Below are positions 18,266 through 27,561 of a stretch of 64,000 nt of DNA, piece after piece; position 1 is the stretch's first letter; each line of letters opens with the position of its first letter. The stretch covers positions 3,534,001 through 3,598,000 of the forward strand of contig NZ_CP015992.1 in assembly GCF_001708505.1 (NCBI RefSeq), read 5' to 3'. Below the pieces are notes generated by a model. That model was not told the origin of the DNA and made no database searches. It saw nothing but the letters and a program-made list of their open reading frames with translations. This DNA comes from Pseudomonas sp. TCU-HL1. GTDB lineage: Bacteria > Pseudomonadota > Gammaproteobacteria > Pseudomonadales > Pseudomonadaceae. A program made the translations under genes and the position numbers.

Positions 18266-20035
18266 TCAGTTGAGCCAGGCTGGGATACGAGCACTCCAGT
18301 TACCCGAGCAGGCCGCCTCCACGCAGTCCGTCAGGCTACCGAAATGGACATTGCGACCGACCAAGCCAGGCGCGTAGTGAGCGTACTTACCCGAGTTGGT
18401 CATTAACGTGGAGCTCGCTTGCGGAATCACCGGCTCGCCGAGCATGCACCAGCAAGTATCGGTGATCAGTTGGGCGCCAAACTTCTCCAGGATCTCGACG
18501 TAACCGGCCTCACGGGCCTTGTCGTTAACATCCCGCCCCATAGTCACCACCAACGCAGTGTCGGGACTCTTCTGGCGCCCTTCACACAACTGCGCCAGTC
18601 GCTCGCACTCGGTGATCGAGAAATGCGGATTGCCCAAGGACACCAACTGCACTGCGGCTTCGGGAGAACTGTCCAGCTCCTGCCAGGAACGCACCAAGTC
18701 TTGCCGGCAAACGGTCAGCTGACGACGGGGAGCGACTCCACCTAACGCCTGCTCCACCGAAGTGGCCTCCGGAGTGATGCCAGCAATGTGGAACATTGGA
18801 GCAGCGGAAGTCGTGGCAAAGGCCGCGCCGAATGCCTTCAAGTCGTCAATGGTGGGCCGGGCATTTTCAAGGCCGGAGATTACCGGTATCTCGGTGGTCG
18901 CCAGCAACCCGACGTGGTAGCCGAGCAACGGATAGAACGCATCGTCGGCCCCCTCGGGCTTCCGCACGTCAATGCGCAGGGTCGCTTTGCGACCCTCGTC
19001 AGAATGACTGCCCACGAACGGCGCACGGCCGGTAAGTGCGATGCAGATGTCCAAGTAATCCGGATACTTGAGCGTCCGCGCGCCCAAGACACTGTTAGCA
19101 AAAACCACCGCATTGGACTCAGCCCATACGATCTGTTCGCCCAATCCCGGCGCAGTGTCGAGGAGATAGGGAGCGCAGGTAAAACTGACACGCGCGCCCA
19201 TATCCAGATAGGCGTCGCCCAGTGCACTTGCGGGTTCCCCAAGTGCCGCATCAACCCCCAGCTCTCGCCACTTGCGCTTATCGACCGAGATGGAATTCAG
19301 CGTGGTCGGCACCTTTACCTTGGCGCCCCACGTCACCAACTGCTGAGCGAATCGCAGACTGGCCGGACCGGTATAAATGCAGCCATCAATGTGGGCTTGG
19401 GTGACGTCGATGAGCTCACGAGCGCCCTGCAGCTCGGCAATTCGCAAAAGGAGTTGCATGGCAACCTGAGCGGCCTTGCCATCGCTCCCTTGCAGCATAT
19501 CCAGGTCAGCCTCGCTCAACTTGAGCTGGCCAGGCACAGCAATAGGCGTCTCTTGAGCTTCCCTTGCCATAACGGCCTGGGCCTCAGGCACATGATCAAG
19601 CAGCGTGACCTGACCCGCCTCCATTTTTACGCCAGGACTCCCCGCCAGGCGCGCAAAGGCGTCTTGACCAAGGCACACAACCGGGAAGGACTTCCCGAAT
19701 ATCACCTGAGCGACCAGTACACCGAGCGTCAGGATTTCATCCGGCTCAGCGAGAAGAAGTCCCGCAGGCGCATGACCATTGAGAACCAGCTCCAACATCA
19801 CGCTGCTGCCAGTGCACGAGCCCCGTCCACTTGGAATTGCCAGGATTTTGCCGGTGATGAACTGCCCACTCAGAGGGTGGTGCCGATCAATTACTTCACC
19901 GGTGAAGGGTTCTACACCACCCCAGAAGCTCAGCCCCATATCCGAATAAACCAGGGCACCCTGCGCAGCTCCTTTCACCAGGCTGCGTCCCTGCATGGAA
20001 CGCCCCGAGACAACAGGCTCACAAATTGCGGTCAT
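18266..20035 (-). CDS. aconitase X, fused small and large subunits
   Basis: This 589-residue protein joins the small AcnX swivel domain (DUF126, about 1-150, with IPSGRGSCTGSS) to the large catalytic domain (DUF521, about 175-585). Features include the cysteines of DTCWCMLGEP near residue 529, candidate Fe-S ligands, and the family motif TNSGKYAHYAPG. The fused bacterial form is known from the literature as cis-3-hydroxy-L-proline dehydratase, giving pyrroline-2-carboxylate. The Ldh2-type reductase of this locus could reduce that to proline. GAGG lies 7 bases before the ATG. It follows the APC permease by about 150 bases. Other hydroxy-acid substrates cannot be excluded. Confidence 0.88.
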   Translation of the reverse strand: MTAICEPVVSGRSMQGRSLVKGAAQGALVYSDMGLSFWGGVEPFTGEVIDRHHPLSGQFITGKILAIPSGRGSCTGSSVMLELVLNGHAPAGLLLAEPDEILTLGVLVAQVIFGKSFPVVCLGQDAFARLAGSPGVKMEAGQVTLLDHVPEAQAVMAREAQETPIAVPGQLKLSEADLDMLQGSDGKAAQVAMQLLLRIAELQGARELIDVTQAHIDGCIYTGPASLRFAQQLVTWGAKVKVPTTLNSISVDKRKWRELGVDAALGEPASALGDAYLDMGARVSFTCAPYLLDTAPGLGEQIVWAESNAVVFANSVLGARTLKYPDYLDICIALTGRAPFVGSHSDEGRKATLRIDVRKPEGADDAFYPLLGYHVGLLATTEIPVISGLENARPTIDDLKAFGAAFATTSAAPMFHIAGITPEATSVEQALGGVAPRRQLTVCRQDLVRSWQELDSSPEAAVQLVSLGNPHFSITECERLAQLCEGRQKSPDTALVVTMGRDVNDKAREAGYVEILEKFGAQLITDTCWCMLGEPVIPQASSTLMTNSGKYAHYAPGLVGRNVHFGSLTDCVEAACSGNWSARIPAWLN

Positions 20036-20134
20036 GTTCTTACCTCGATGGCATCGCTGAGATCATCCAGCGAACAGGCTTTATTAATAGTCACGGCAAC
20101 CCTTCTTAGAGGGCCAATTTCCACGAATCTCACG

Positions 20135-20165
20135 CGAAAGCGACCACTGGAGTGGCCGCTTCGCT
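20135..20165 (-). other. intercistronic hairpin between permease and AcnX
   Basis: A long imperfect stem (GCGAA... TTCGC outer arms, CCACT/AGTGG inner arms) without a T tract. It may slow or protect transcripts between the two genes rather than terminate. Confidence 0.4.
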
Positions 20166-20184
20166 GAACCGATGGGGTATCGAA

Positions 20185-21684
20185 TCAGTTGTCGTAAGTC
20201 AGGGCTTTGGTGAGTGCTTCGTAGCGGCTCGGGCTCTTCATTTTGATGTAGTAGCCGTAACCGATGCCCAGGGCGAAGATCATGAAGATGGCCGCCACCA
20301 TCCAGTTGGCAACGGCGCCAGTCAGGCCCATCAATACATCGATGCTGGTGAGTGCGTAATACAGGAACACGCCAAGACCGGCCGTTGCGATTGCCGGTGC
20401 AACCAGGGTGTGCCACAGGCGTTTATCCACGTTGCTCTTGCGGAAGAAGACGAAGATCGCCACAGCGGCCACGACCTGGGCCAGGATGATGGCCACCGAA
20501 CCGATGCCAGTCATCCACGCAAAGAGTGTGGTGTAGGGATCAAGTTGCAACACCACGAAGGGAGCGACAATCGCCACCACGCTGACAGTCTGGACCAACG
20601 ATGCGACGTAGGGGGTTTGCTTCTCGCTACGGGTATAGCTCAACGCCGACCACACCAGTCCTTGTCGGCCCAGGATGTAGAGGTAGCGAGCGATGTTGTT
20701 ATGGAAGGTCACCAGCGCCGCAAAGATTGCAGTAACAATGAAGATGTTGAAGCAGTTGGTCAGCCACGGGTTGAGCACCAGGTTGCTGACCCAGAAAATC
20801 AGATTACCGCCTTCCCGTTGAGAAATCGCTACGGCCTGATCGACGCCGAGGGCGTTAGTGATCAGCCACATGGTCAGGGAATACAGCGCGCCCATGAAGA
20901 GCACCGAGATATAGGTCGCACGCGGGATGGTCTTGCGCGGATTCCTTGCCTCTTCGCTGTAGATGGCGCTGCCCTCGAAACCAATGAAGCACGCACAGGC
21001 GAACATCAGCGCAATGCCAAGTCCAGGTGAGAACAGCGCGGACGGGGTGAAAGGCTCAAACGAAAACTCGGACGCCGGGGTCGGGCTGTTGAGCAAGATG
21101 CCGCCGTTGAGTACCACCACAAGGATGACTTCGAGTGTCAGCAGGACACCGAGCACTACGGCACCGGAATGCACGCCATGCAGACCAAGGAACAGACACA
21201 GTACAGCTGCGGTAGACGCCAGTACCCACCACGGAACGTCCAGGCCAAATGAACTGGAGAGTAACTCCGCTGCGTAGAAGCCGAATCCACCATAAAGGCC
21301 AACCTGGATAGCCGTGTAGGCAAAAATTGTGAGGGCTGCTGCCCCCAGACCTACAGGGCGACCCAGTCCGAGCGTGACATAGGAATACAGGGCACCGGCA
21401 TTTTTGACATGCCGACTCATCGCGAGGTAGCCCACAGAGAACAGGACCAGGATGGCCATCGCGACCAAAAACGCGCTGGGAGATCCAACGCCGTTACCCA
21501 TGCTGAGCATGATCGGCGCGATGGCTATCACACCGGTCAGCGGAGAGGCCGCAGCGATGATGTAGAAAACGATATCCATCACCCCAAGCGTGTCCTTTTT
21601 CAAGCCGTGGTTGGAACCATGCTGTGCTTGGGCGGTAAACGAATTCTCTTTGGACATTTTATGGCTACTTGTTGTTGTACTCAT
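20185..21684 (-). CDS. APC-family amino-acid/amine permease
   Basis: A 499-residue permease with about twelve membrane helices. The first helix contains the unwound segment ASPLTGV and the sixth reads CFIGFEGSAIYSEEARNPRKTIP, the conserved loop of the amino-acid/polyamine/organocation superfamily. AAGGA lies 7 bases before the ATG. It is the first gene of a likely operon with AcnX, and an operator lies 143 bases upstream. It probably imports the amino acid or amine that AcnX and its partners consume. The first 30 residues are a soluble N-terminal extension. Confidence 0.9.
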   Translation of the reverse strand: MSTTTSSHKMSKENSFTAQAQHGSNHGLKKDTLGVMDIVFYIIAAASPLTGVIAIAPIMLSMGNGVGSPSAFLVAMAILVLFSVGYLAMSRHVKNAGALYSYVTLGLGRPVGLGAAALTIFAYTAIQVGLYGGFGFYAAELLSSSFGLDVPWWVLASTAAVLCLFLGLHGVHSGAVVLGVLLTLEVILVVVLNGGILLNSPTPASEFSFEPFTPSALFSPGLGIALMFACACFIGFEGSAIYSEEARNPRKTIPRATYISVLFMGALYSLTMWLITNALGVDQAVAISQREGGNLIFWVSNLVLNPWLTNCFNIFIVTAIFAALVTFHNNIARYLYILGRQGLVWSALSYTRSEKQTPYVASLVQTVSVVAIVAPFVVLQLDPYTTLFAWMTGIGSVAIILAQVVAAVAIFVFFRKSNVDKRLWHTLVAPAIATAGLGVFLYYALTSIDVLMGLTGAVANWMVAAIFMIFALGIGYGYYIKMKSPSRYEALTKALTYDN

Positions 21685-21820
21685 GCTGCAATCCTTCAGT
21701 GCTGTCCCGCGCTTGGCTAGAGCACAGGGGCGGTTTCGACCCGGCCAACCCTCTCACTGCGAGCCAAGGCTCCGAGCGTGAAAGCCGAGAAACATGCCCG
21801 GGCGTAACGCCCGAATACAT

Positions 21821-21838
21821 TATTTCGTATACGACATT
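21821..21838. promoter_or_regulatory. GTATAC operator 9, before the APC permease
   Basis: Core GTATAC at 21827-21832 in TATTTCGTATACGACA, a close match to the shared element. The remaining 21839-22062 sequence shows no gene. Confidence 0.6.
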
Positions 21839-22062
21839 CTATATGCACAATATCGGCCAACCCTCCTCACCCGTTCAATACGGACTCAATTTTCTATAAC
21901 TTATTGATTTATAAAGGCCTTGCAAGGAGCTCAAGGATGGTCAAGCACTCCACCCTGCCCTACTCGAGTGTTACTTTTCCGTGCATTCCAAGCCTCAGGC
22001 GCACCACAAGGTGACGACGGGTAACACCAATCTGCTCGAGACATCGCTACAAGGTTTGCACC

Positions 22063-22097
22063 AAAAAAAATGGCCAACGCGATTGGTCGGCTGGCCA
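22063..22097 (-). terminator. terminator after the second GMC gene
   Basis: TGGCCA repeats at 22071-22076 and 22092-22097 can pair; the minus strand continues with eight T residues. It lies about 30 bases past the stop. Confidence 0.55.
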
Positions 22098-22127
22098 GCT
22101 CGCAGATGCGAAGGGCGTGGTTAATCG

Positions 22128-23756
22128 CTAGTGCATTGCGGTAAGCGCGGCCGCTATCTTCTCGGCCAGCATGATGGTCGGGGCATTGAGGTTCCCACTG
22201 GTCAGCGAGGGGATAATGGAAGCATCGACCACCCGCATGCCGGTCAGACCATGGACGCGACCGACCTGGTCGACCACCGCCATTGAATCGCTACCCATCT
22301 TGCAGGTACCACACGGGTGGTACTGGGTACTGACATTGGCCCGCAACCATTCTTCAAGCTGTTCATCGCTGAATTTCTCCAGACCAGGATCGAGCGGTTC
22401 TCCACGAATTTGGTCCCAGGCCGGCTGCGCGATCATTTCCAGAGTGCGCCGCACGCCCTCCCTCAAATCGCGCATGTCGTCCTTGTCGGCAAGGTAGTTG
22501 TGCACGATGGAAGGTTGCGCATAAGGGTCAGCAGAGGTCAGTGCGACTCGCCCACTGCTGCGAGGACGCATGAGGCAGGTCTGGTAGAGGAATCCGTCCT
22601 GGATATCGCTCGAGCCATGGGTGAAGTCCCCCACCATCGGGATGAATTCGTGCTGGATGTTGCAGTAGTCCACCGTGGGCTCGCTTTTGAAAAAGGCACC
22701 CACCTCCCAGAAATTTGTGGCCCCCAGCCCCGAGCGCAGAAACAACCACTGCGCGCCAATCACGCCCATTTTCAGCAGGTTCAAATCTGTGGCGGGAGAA
22801 ATTCCCTTAACCGCAGCCTTGTAGCCCACGGGAACACAGGGGTGATCACGCAGGTTCTCTCCCACGCCTGGAAGGTGAGCCACGACCGGGATGTCGAGGT
22901 CGCGCAATTGTTGCTCGTCTCCGACCCCCGACAACATCAGGAGGCGCGGTGACTCATACGTGCCACCAGAAAGAATGACCTCGGTGCCCGCCTCGTAGCA
23001 CAGCTCTCGGCCCTCTCGACTGACCTTCACGCCACACGCACGAGTGCCATGGAAGATCACCTTCAGCACGCGCGCTCGATCCAGGATGGTCAGGTTCGGC
23101 CGGCTGGCCGCCTTCTTCAGATAAGCGTGTGCGCAACTTGCGCGGATGCCGTGATCGATGTTCGCCTGGTAGACGTGAACACCTTCCTGCTCCTCCCCGT
23201 TGTAGTCGGAGTTGAGCTTCAATCCGTATTGCTGCCCCGCCTGCAGGTAAGCTTCAAAGATCGGATTCTCGGCCCGGCAGGTGGTGATCCGGATCGGTCC
23301 GCCCTCGCCGCGATACCGATCGGCACCACCATCGAAGTCCTCCATTTTCCGGAAGAACGGCAGGCACTTCTCATAGGACCATTCCTCCAGACCGCTTTTG
23401 GCCCAGTCGTCATAGTCGCGCCGATTGCCCCGAACGTAGACCAGACCATTGATGGAGGATGAACCACCCATCAAGCGACCGCGGACATGCTTGATCGTTC
23501 TGGCGTTGAGCACAGGCTCCGGGCCCGTTTCATAGGACCAGAGATTTCGTTCATCACCGAGTGGATAGGCGAGCGCCGCCGGCATGCGAACGAAGACAGA
23601 GTTGTTCCACTTGCCGGCCTCAATCAGCAGCACGCGCTTCGAGGCATCCTCTGACAGCCTGGCAGCGAGAACACACCCCGCTGAACCTGCACCGACGATG
23701 ATGTAGTCGTACTTCTCACGTTCGAATCTTTCTTGTAATGACGGAGACGAATTCAC
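22128..23756 (-). CDS. GMC-family FAD alcohol dehydrogenase, choline-dehydrogenase-like 2
   Basis: A 542-residue GMC flavoprotein with the FAD site YIIVGAGSAGCVLAARL, the signature GGSSSINGLVYVRGNR, the catalytic region STQYHPCGTCKMG and the C-terminal NLNAPTIMLAEKIA. It is a clear paralogue of the enzyme at 12574-14259. The start is GTG at 23754-23756 with AAGG 7 bases upstream. It lies 90 bases after an ALDH gene and probably makes that enzyme's substrate from an alcohol. The alcohol is not identifiable from sequence. Confidence 0.9.
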   Translation of the reverse strand: MNSSPSLQERFEREKYDYIIVGAGSAGCVLAARLSEDASKRVLLIEAGKWNNSVFVRMPAALAYPLGDERNLWSYETGPEPVLNARTIKHVRGRLMGGSSSINGLVYVRGNRRDYDDWAKSGLEEWSYEKCLPFFRKMEDFDGGADRYRGEGGPIRITTCRAENPIFEAYLQAGQQYGLKLNSDYNGEEQEGVHVYQANIDHGIRASCAHAYLKKAASRPNLTILDRARVLKVIFHGTRACGVKVSREGRELCYEAGTEVILSGGTYESPRLLMLSGVGDEQQLRDLDIPVVAHLPGVGENLRDHPCVPVGYKAAVKGISPATDLNLLKMGVIGAQWLFLRSGLGATNFWEVGAFFKSEPTVDYCNIQHEFIPMVGDFTHGSSDIQDGFLYQTCLMRPRSSGRVALTSADPYAQPSIVHNYLADKDDMRDLREGVRRTLEMIAQPAWDQIRGEPLDPGLEKFSDEQLEEWLRANVSTQYHPCGTCKMGSDSMAVVDQVGRVHGLTGMRVVDASIIPSLTSGNLNAPTIMLAEKIAAALTAMH

Positions 23757-23846
23757 GGCGACCTTCCCAGTGGGGCGAATGACGCTTGAAGTGAACGCTC
23801 CTCGCCGTGAGCTCAGAGCCCAGCAAGGAGCACCTGCACACGGCTG

Positions 23847-25346
23847 TCAGACGAACCGATCGGTCGTCGCCGGATTCTGGATCACGACGGTTTTAGTGGT
23901 CGTGAACTCCTCGATCGCGAAGCGCCCGTTCTCTCGACCGAATCCACTTTGCTGAATACCGCCCAGTGGGATCTCCGTCGGTATGTCCAGGAAGGTGTTG
24001 ACCCAGACGATGCCCGACCGAATAGATCGCGACATGGTCAGGGAAGTATTGAGGTTGCTCGTCCAGACACTTGAAGCGAGCCCGTACTGCGTGTCGTTCG
24101 CCAACTTGATGGCTTCCTGCATGTCATCGAAGGGGATGACGACTGCTACCGGACCGAAGATTTCCTCCCGCGCAATGACCGAATCATGCGAGACATTGGT
24201 GAAGACCGTCGGCTCGATGAACAAGCCAGGCAAATCACTGCGCACATTGCCGCCGAAGGCCAGGGTTGCTGTCTCCCTGCCCTGCTGGATGTAGGAGCGG
24301 ATTTTGTTGAACTGCGGCTCGTTGTTGATCGAGCCCATTTTGGTGGTGGGATCCAACGGATCACCGACTTTTACCGCTTGCAGTTTCTCGACCAGTTGCC
24401 GAGTAAAGGACTCGAGGATCGACCGCTGTACGTACAGACGGCTACCGCTGCAGCACTCAGCGCCCGAGTTCCAGACAAAGCCACGAATCGCCCCATCGAT
24501 CGCCGCTTCGATGTTGGCGTCCTCAAACACGATCGTGGGGTTCTTGCCGCCCAGTTCCAGCACGACCTTCTTCATGTTGGAGGAAGAGGCCTGGACGATC
24601 TTCTGACCGGTTGCTGTGGAGCCGGTGAATGAAATCAAGCGGATCGCGGTGTGCTCCGCCAATGCTTGTCCTACCGGGTCGCCATAACCGGTGACGATAT
24701 TGAAAACCCCCTTCGGCAGCCCTGCTTCCTCCAGGATCTTGGCAAGCTCGAGCGTGGTACCCGAGGTGAATTCGCTCGGTTTGACCACCACGGTGCAGCC
24801 AGCGCCAAGTGCATAGGGCAGCTTCTGACAGAGAACCACCAATGGGTAGTTCCAGGGGGTAATCAGTGCGACGGGGCCAACCGGCTCGCGGAGCACCAGA
24901 GCCAGCTTCTCCGAACCGACATTGGTATGGCTGTCACCATGCAGCGCCCTCGCGCTGCCGGCTGCATAGCTCCACATGTCGCTGGCGAACTGGATCTCGC
25001 CACGGGCTTGCTCAAGGGTTTTGCCAGTCTCCTGCACCTCAATCAGTGCCAGTGCTTCCAAATTCTCCAGAATTTTCCCGGAAACCTTCAGCAGCACCTC
25101 CGCACGTTCCGCTGCGGTCAGATTCGACCACCGGCCATCGTTGAACGCTTCCACAGCCACGTCCACGGCCTGCGCGACATCCTCGCGAGTCCCCTTTTGC
25201 CACACCGCAACGACTTCGTCTGTGGCAGGACTTTTGCGCTCGATAGAGCTGCCACCAATGGAGGTGGCCATGGCGCCGTTGATGTAGTTCCCGTACCGGC
25301 GAACCTGGCTCGGGGTTTTCTTCCATTCGTCTAGCGCAATGTGCAT
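23847..25346 (-). CDS. aldehyde dehydrogenase, betaine-aldehyde-dehydrogenase-like
   Basis: A 499-residue aldehyde dehydrogenase with ITPWNYPL, the glutamate of LELGGKNP and the cysteine of GAECCSGSR (two adjacent cysteines, the first being the usual nucleophile). The closest general resemblance is to betaine-aldehyde and aminoaldehyde dehydrogenases. The ATG at 25344-25346 follows GAGG; upstream in-frame starts have no site. It forms an operon with the second GMC gene and has operator 10 about 136 bases upstream. Confidence 0.9.
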   Translation of the reverse strand: MHIALDEWKKTPSQVRRYGNYINGAMATSIGGSSIERKSPATDEVVAVWQKGTREDVAQAVDVAVEAFNDGRWSNLTAAERAEVLLKVSGKILENLEALALIEVQETGKTLEQARGEIQFASDMWSYAAGSARALHGDSHTNVGSEKLALVLREPVGPVALITPWNYPLVVLCQKLPYALGAGCTVVVKPSEFTSGTTLELAKILEEAGLPKGVFNIVTGYGDPVGQALAEHTAIRLISFTGSTATGQKIVQASSSNMKKVVLELGGKNPTIVFEDANIEAAIDGAIRGFVWNSGAECCSGSRLYVQRSILESFTRQLVEKLQAVKVGDPLDPTTKMGSINNEPQFNKIRSYIQQGRETATLAFGGNVRSDLPGLFIEPTVFTNVSHDSVIAREEIFGPVAVVIPFDDMQEAIKLANDTQYGLASSVWTSNLNTSLTMSRSIRSGIVWVNTFLDIPTEIPLGGIQQSGFGRENGRFAIEEFTTTKTVVIQNPATTDRFV

Positions 25347-25475
25347 ATCCACCTCACAAGTCATTGTCGTTATGTCATGACGGGCAGCACGGCCACCCAC
25401 TCGAACTCATGGCCTGGAATCACCTCGTCAGAGGCGCTCAGATGCTGGATCCCGCTTGCGAGAGACCTAACATCG

Positions 25476-25493
25476 AATCTCGTATACCATATA
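25476..25493. promoter_or_regulatory. GTATAC operator 10, before the second ALDH-GMC operon
   Basis: Core GTATAC at 25482-25487 with TCTC and CATA flanks. The rest of 25347-25623 shows no gene. Confidence 0.55.
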
Positions 25494-25623
25494 CTCGATA
25501 TTTATCACTCGCAATAGTCGACACCTCTCCGGTGGGCAGAAGGTCATACGAATGGGGAAGCCCCCAAGCGCGAGGCTCATCGGCACGGCAAAAATAAGGA
25601 AAGGGTCGGAAATCCACGGCATG

Positions 25624-25648
25624 AAAAAAGGCCGCCAAGCCGGCGGCC
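25624..25648 (-). terminator. terminator of the ABC-2 exporter operon
   Basis: GGCCGCC / GGCGGCC stem (25630-25636, 25642-25648) with a 5-base loop and six T residues on the minus strand. Confidence 0.85.
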
Positions 25649-25706
25649 TAGTGACGACGAGGACTCTCCCTGCGGCGCTACCCAGTCACGACAATTGGGC
25701 AGTGGT

Positions 25707-26486
25707 TTAGTGGCGCATGCCGCGGCCAGAAACCAGCAGCTGGATGCAGGCGATGTAGAGCACGCCCATCGTTAGCAGCATTAGCGCGATGGCGATGCCG
25801 ATGTTGATGTCGGAAACGCCGAGGATGCCGTAGCGGAAGGCATTGACCATGTGCAGGATCGGGTTGCCCAGGGAGACCGCCTGCCAGAACGGCGGCAGCA
25901 GATTGATCGAGTAGAACACCCCGCCCAGATAGGTCAGCGGCGTCAGCACGAACGTCGGGACGATCGAGACGTCATCGAAGTTGCGTGCGTAGACGGCGTT
26001 GATGAAGCCGCCGAGGGAGAAGATGGTCGCGGTCAATAGCACCACCAGTGCGGTCACCCCGACATGGTGTACCTGCAGCTTGGTGAAGAACAGCGACAGG
26101 ACGGTGACGATCAGCCCCACCGCCAATCCACGCAGCACGCCACCGATGGTGTAGCCAAGCAGGATGGTATGCGGCGACACTGGCGAGACCAGCAGCTCCT
26201 CCACCGAGCGCTGAAACTTGGCCCCGAAGAAGCTCGACACCACATTGCTGTAGGAGTTAGTGATGACCGACATCATGATCAGGCCAGGGACGATGTAGTC
26301 CATGTAGGCGAAACCACCCATGTCGCCGATCTGCCGGCCGATCAGGTTGCCGAAGATGACGAAGTACAGCGCCATGGTGATGGCCGGGGGCAGCAGGGTC
26401 TGCGGCCAAATCCGCATGAAGCGGTGAACCTCGCGATAGACGATGGTTTCGAGTGCGACCCGGTTGGCTGACAGCTCCGAACTCAT
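25707..26486 (-). CDS. yadH: ABC-2 type permease, YadH-like
   Basis: A 259-residue membrane protein of the ABC-2 exporter family with six membrane helices. Features include the conserved ELLVSPVSPHTILLGY segment and the C-terminal SINLLPPFWQAVSLGNPILHMV. It overlaps the ATPase gene by 4 bases (ATGA). This pair is common in the core genome of gammaproteobacteria and its substrate is unsettled. No GTATAC operator precedes it, so it appears to be an unrelated housekeeping pair inside the catabolic locus. Confidence 0.88.
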   Translation of the reverse strand: MSSELSANRVALETIVYREVHRFMRIWPQTLLPPAITMALYFVIFGNLIGRQIGDMGGFAYMDYIVPGLIMMSVITNSYSNVVSSFFGAKFQRSVEELLVSPVSPHTILLGYTIGGVLRGLAVGLIVTVLSLFFTKLQVHHVGVTALVVLLTATIFSLGGFINAVYARNFDDVSIVPTFVLTPLTYLGGVFYSINLLPPFWQAVSLGNPILHMVNAFRYGILGVSDINIGIAIALMLLTMGVLYIACIQLLVSGRGMRH

Positions 26487-27415
26487 ACAACCGCCCTCAC
26501 CAGATTTTTCTCCACCAGGGACACGAACAGCTCCTCAAGGCGATTGGACTTGTTACGCATGCTCAGCACGTCGACGTTCAAGGCGGCTAGCCTTCGGAAC
26601 AGCTCGGTCAAGCCCTGGGCCTGCTCCACCTGCACCTCCAGGGTGTGCTCATCCACCAGCGTTGCTGTGAAGCCGCTCAACTGAGGTAGTACGTTCAAGG
26701 GCTCCTTGAGGTCGAGCAGGAAGGTCTCCTTGTGCAGCTTCTTCAGCAGCTCCTTCATGCTGGTGTGCTCGACAATGCGACCGTGATCGATGATGCCGAC
26801 ATTGCGACAGAGCTGCTCAGCCTCCTCCAGGTAATGAGTGGTGAGAATGATGCTGACGCCCTGCTCATTGAGTTCGGTGAGAAAGCTCCACATCGATCGA
26901 CGCAGCTCAATGTCCACGCCGGCAGTGGGTTCATCAAGGATCAGCAGTCGCGGCTGATGGATCAGCGCGCGAGCAATCATTAGGCGGCGCTTCATTCCCC
27001 CGGACAACTGACGGGACGGGGAGTTGTGCTTGTCCCACAGGCCGAGCTGGGTCAGGTACTGCTCGGCGCGCTCCTTGGCAATCCTCGCCGGAATGCCGTA
27101 GTAGCCGCCTTGGGTCACGACGATGTCGAAGACCTTCTCGAAATGGTTGAAGTTGAATTCCTGGGGTACTACGCCGAGGCAGCGCTTTAGTGCGGAGGGG
27201 TTCCTGTCCAGATCGTGGCCGAACACGTTGACGCTACCGCTGGTCTTGTTCACCAAGGTGGACAGGACACCGATGGTGGTGGACTTGCCCGCGCCGTTGG
27301 GTCCGAGCAAAGCAAAGAAGTCGCCTTCGGCCACATCCAGGTCGAGACCCTTAAGGGCCTGGAAGCCATTGCCGTAGGTCTTGGTCAACTGCCGGATAGA
27401 CAAAGCAGATGTCAT
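26483..27415 (-). CDS. yadG: ABC-2 exporter ATPase, YadG-like
   Basis: A 310-residue ATPase with Walker A GPNGAGKST, signature LSGGMKRRLMIARA, Walker B LLILDEPTAGVD and switch histidine in TTHYLEEAE. Its C-terminal region is typical of exporters paired with ABC-2 permeases. It is translationally coupled to the permease. A GTATAC operator is absent from the 146-base gap upstream (27416-27561). Confidence 0.9.
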   Translation of the reverse strand: MTSALSIRQLTKTYGNGFQALKGLDLDVAEGDFFALLGPNGAGKSTTIGVLSTLVNKTSGSVNVFGHDLDRNPSALKRCLGVVPQEFNFNHFEKVFDIVVTQGGYYGIPARIAKERAEQYLTQLGLWDKHNSPSRQLSGGMKRRLMIARALIHQPRLLILDEPTAGVDIELRRSMWSFLTELNEQGVSIILTTHYLEEAEQLCRNVGIIDHGRIVEHTSMKELLKKLHKETFLLDLKEPLNVLPQLSGFTATLVDEHTLEVQVEQAQGLTELFRRLAALNVDVLSMRNKSNRLEELFVSLVEKNLVRAVV

Positions 27416-27561
27416 AACGTTGAAAAAGCCTATGTAAGACAGTTAATGGATAGGCCCCAAGCAGACAAATGCAGCCATCAGCCCAGCAAAATGCATCAGT
27501 AACAACTTTGTTTTTCGGCAGGCGCAGCGACTCCGAAGGTGAGCCGCTGCTACCTCTTGCC

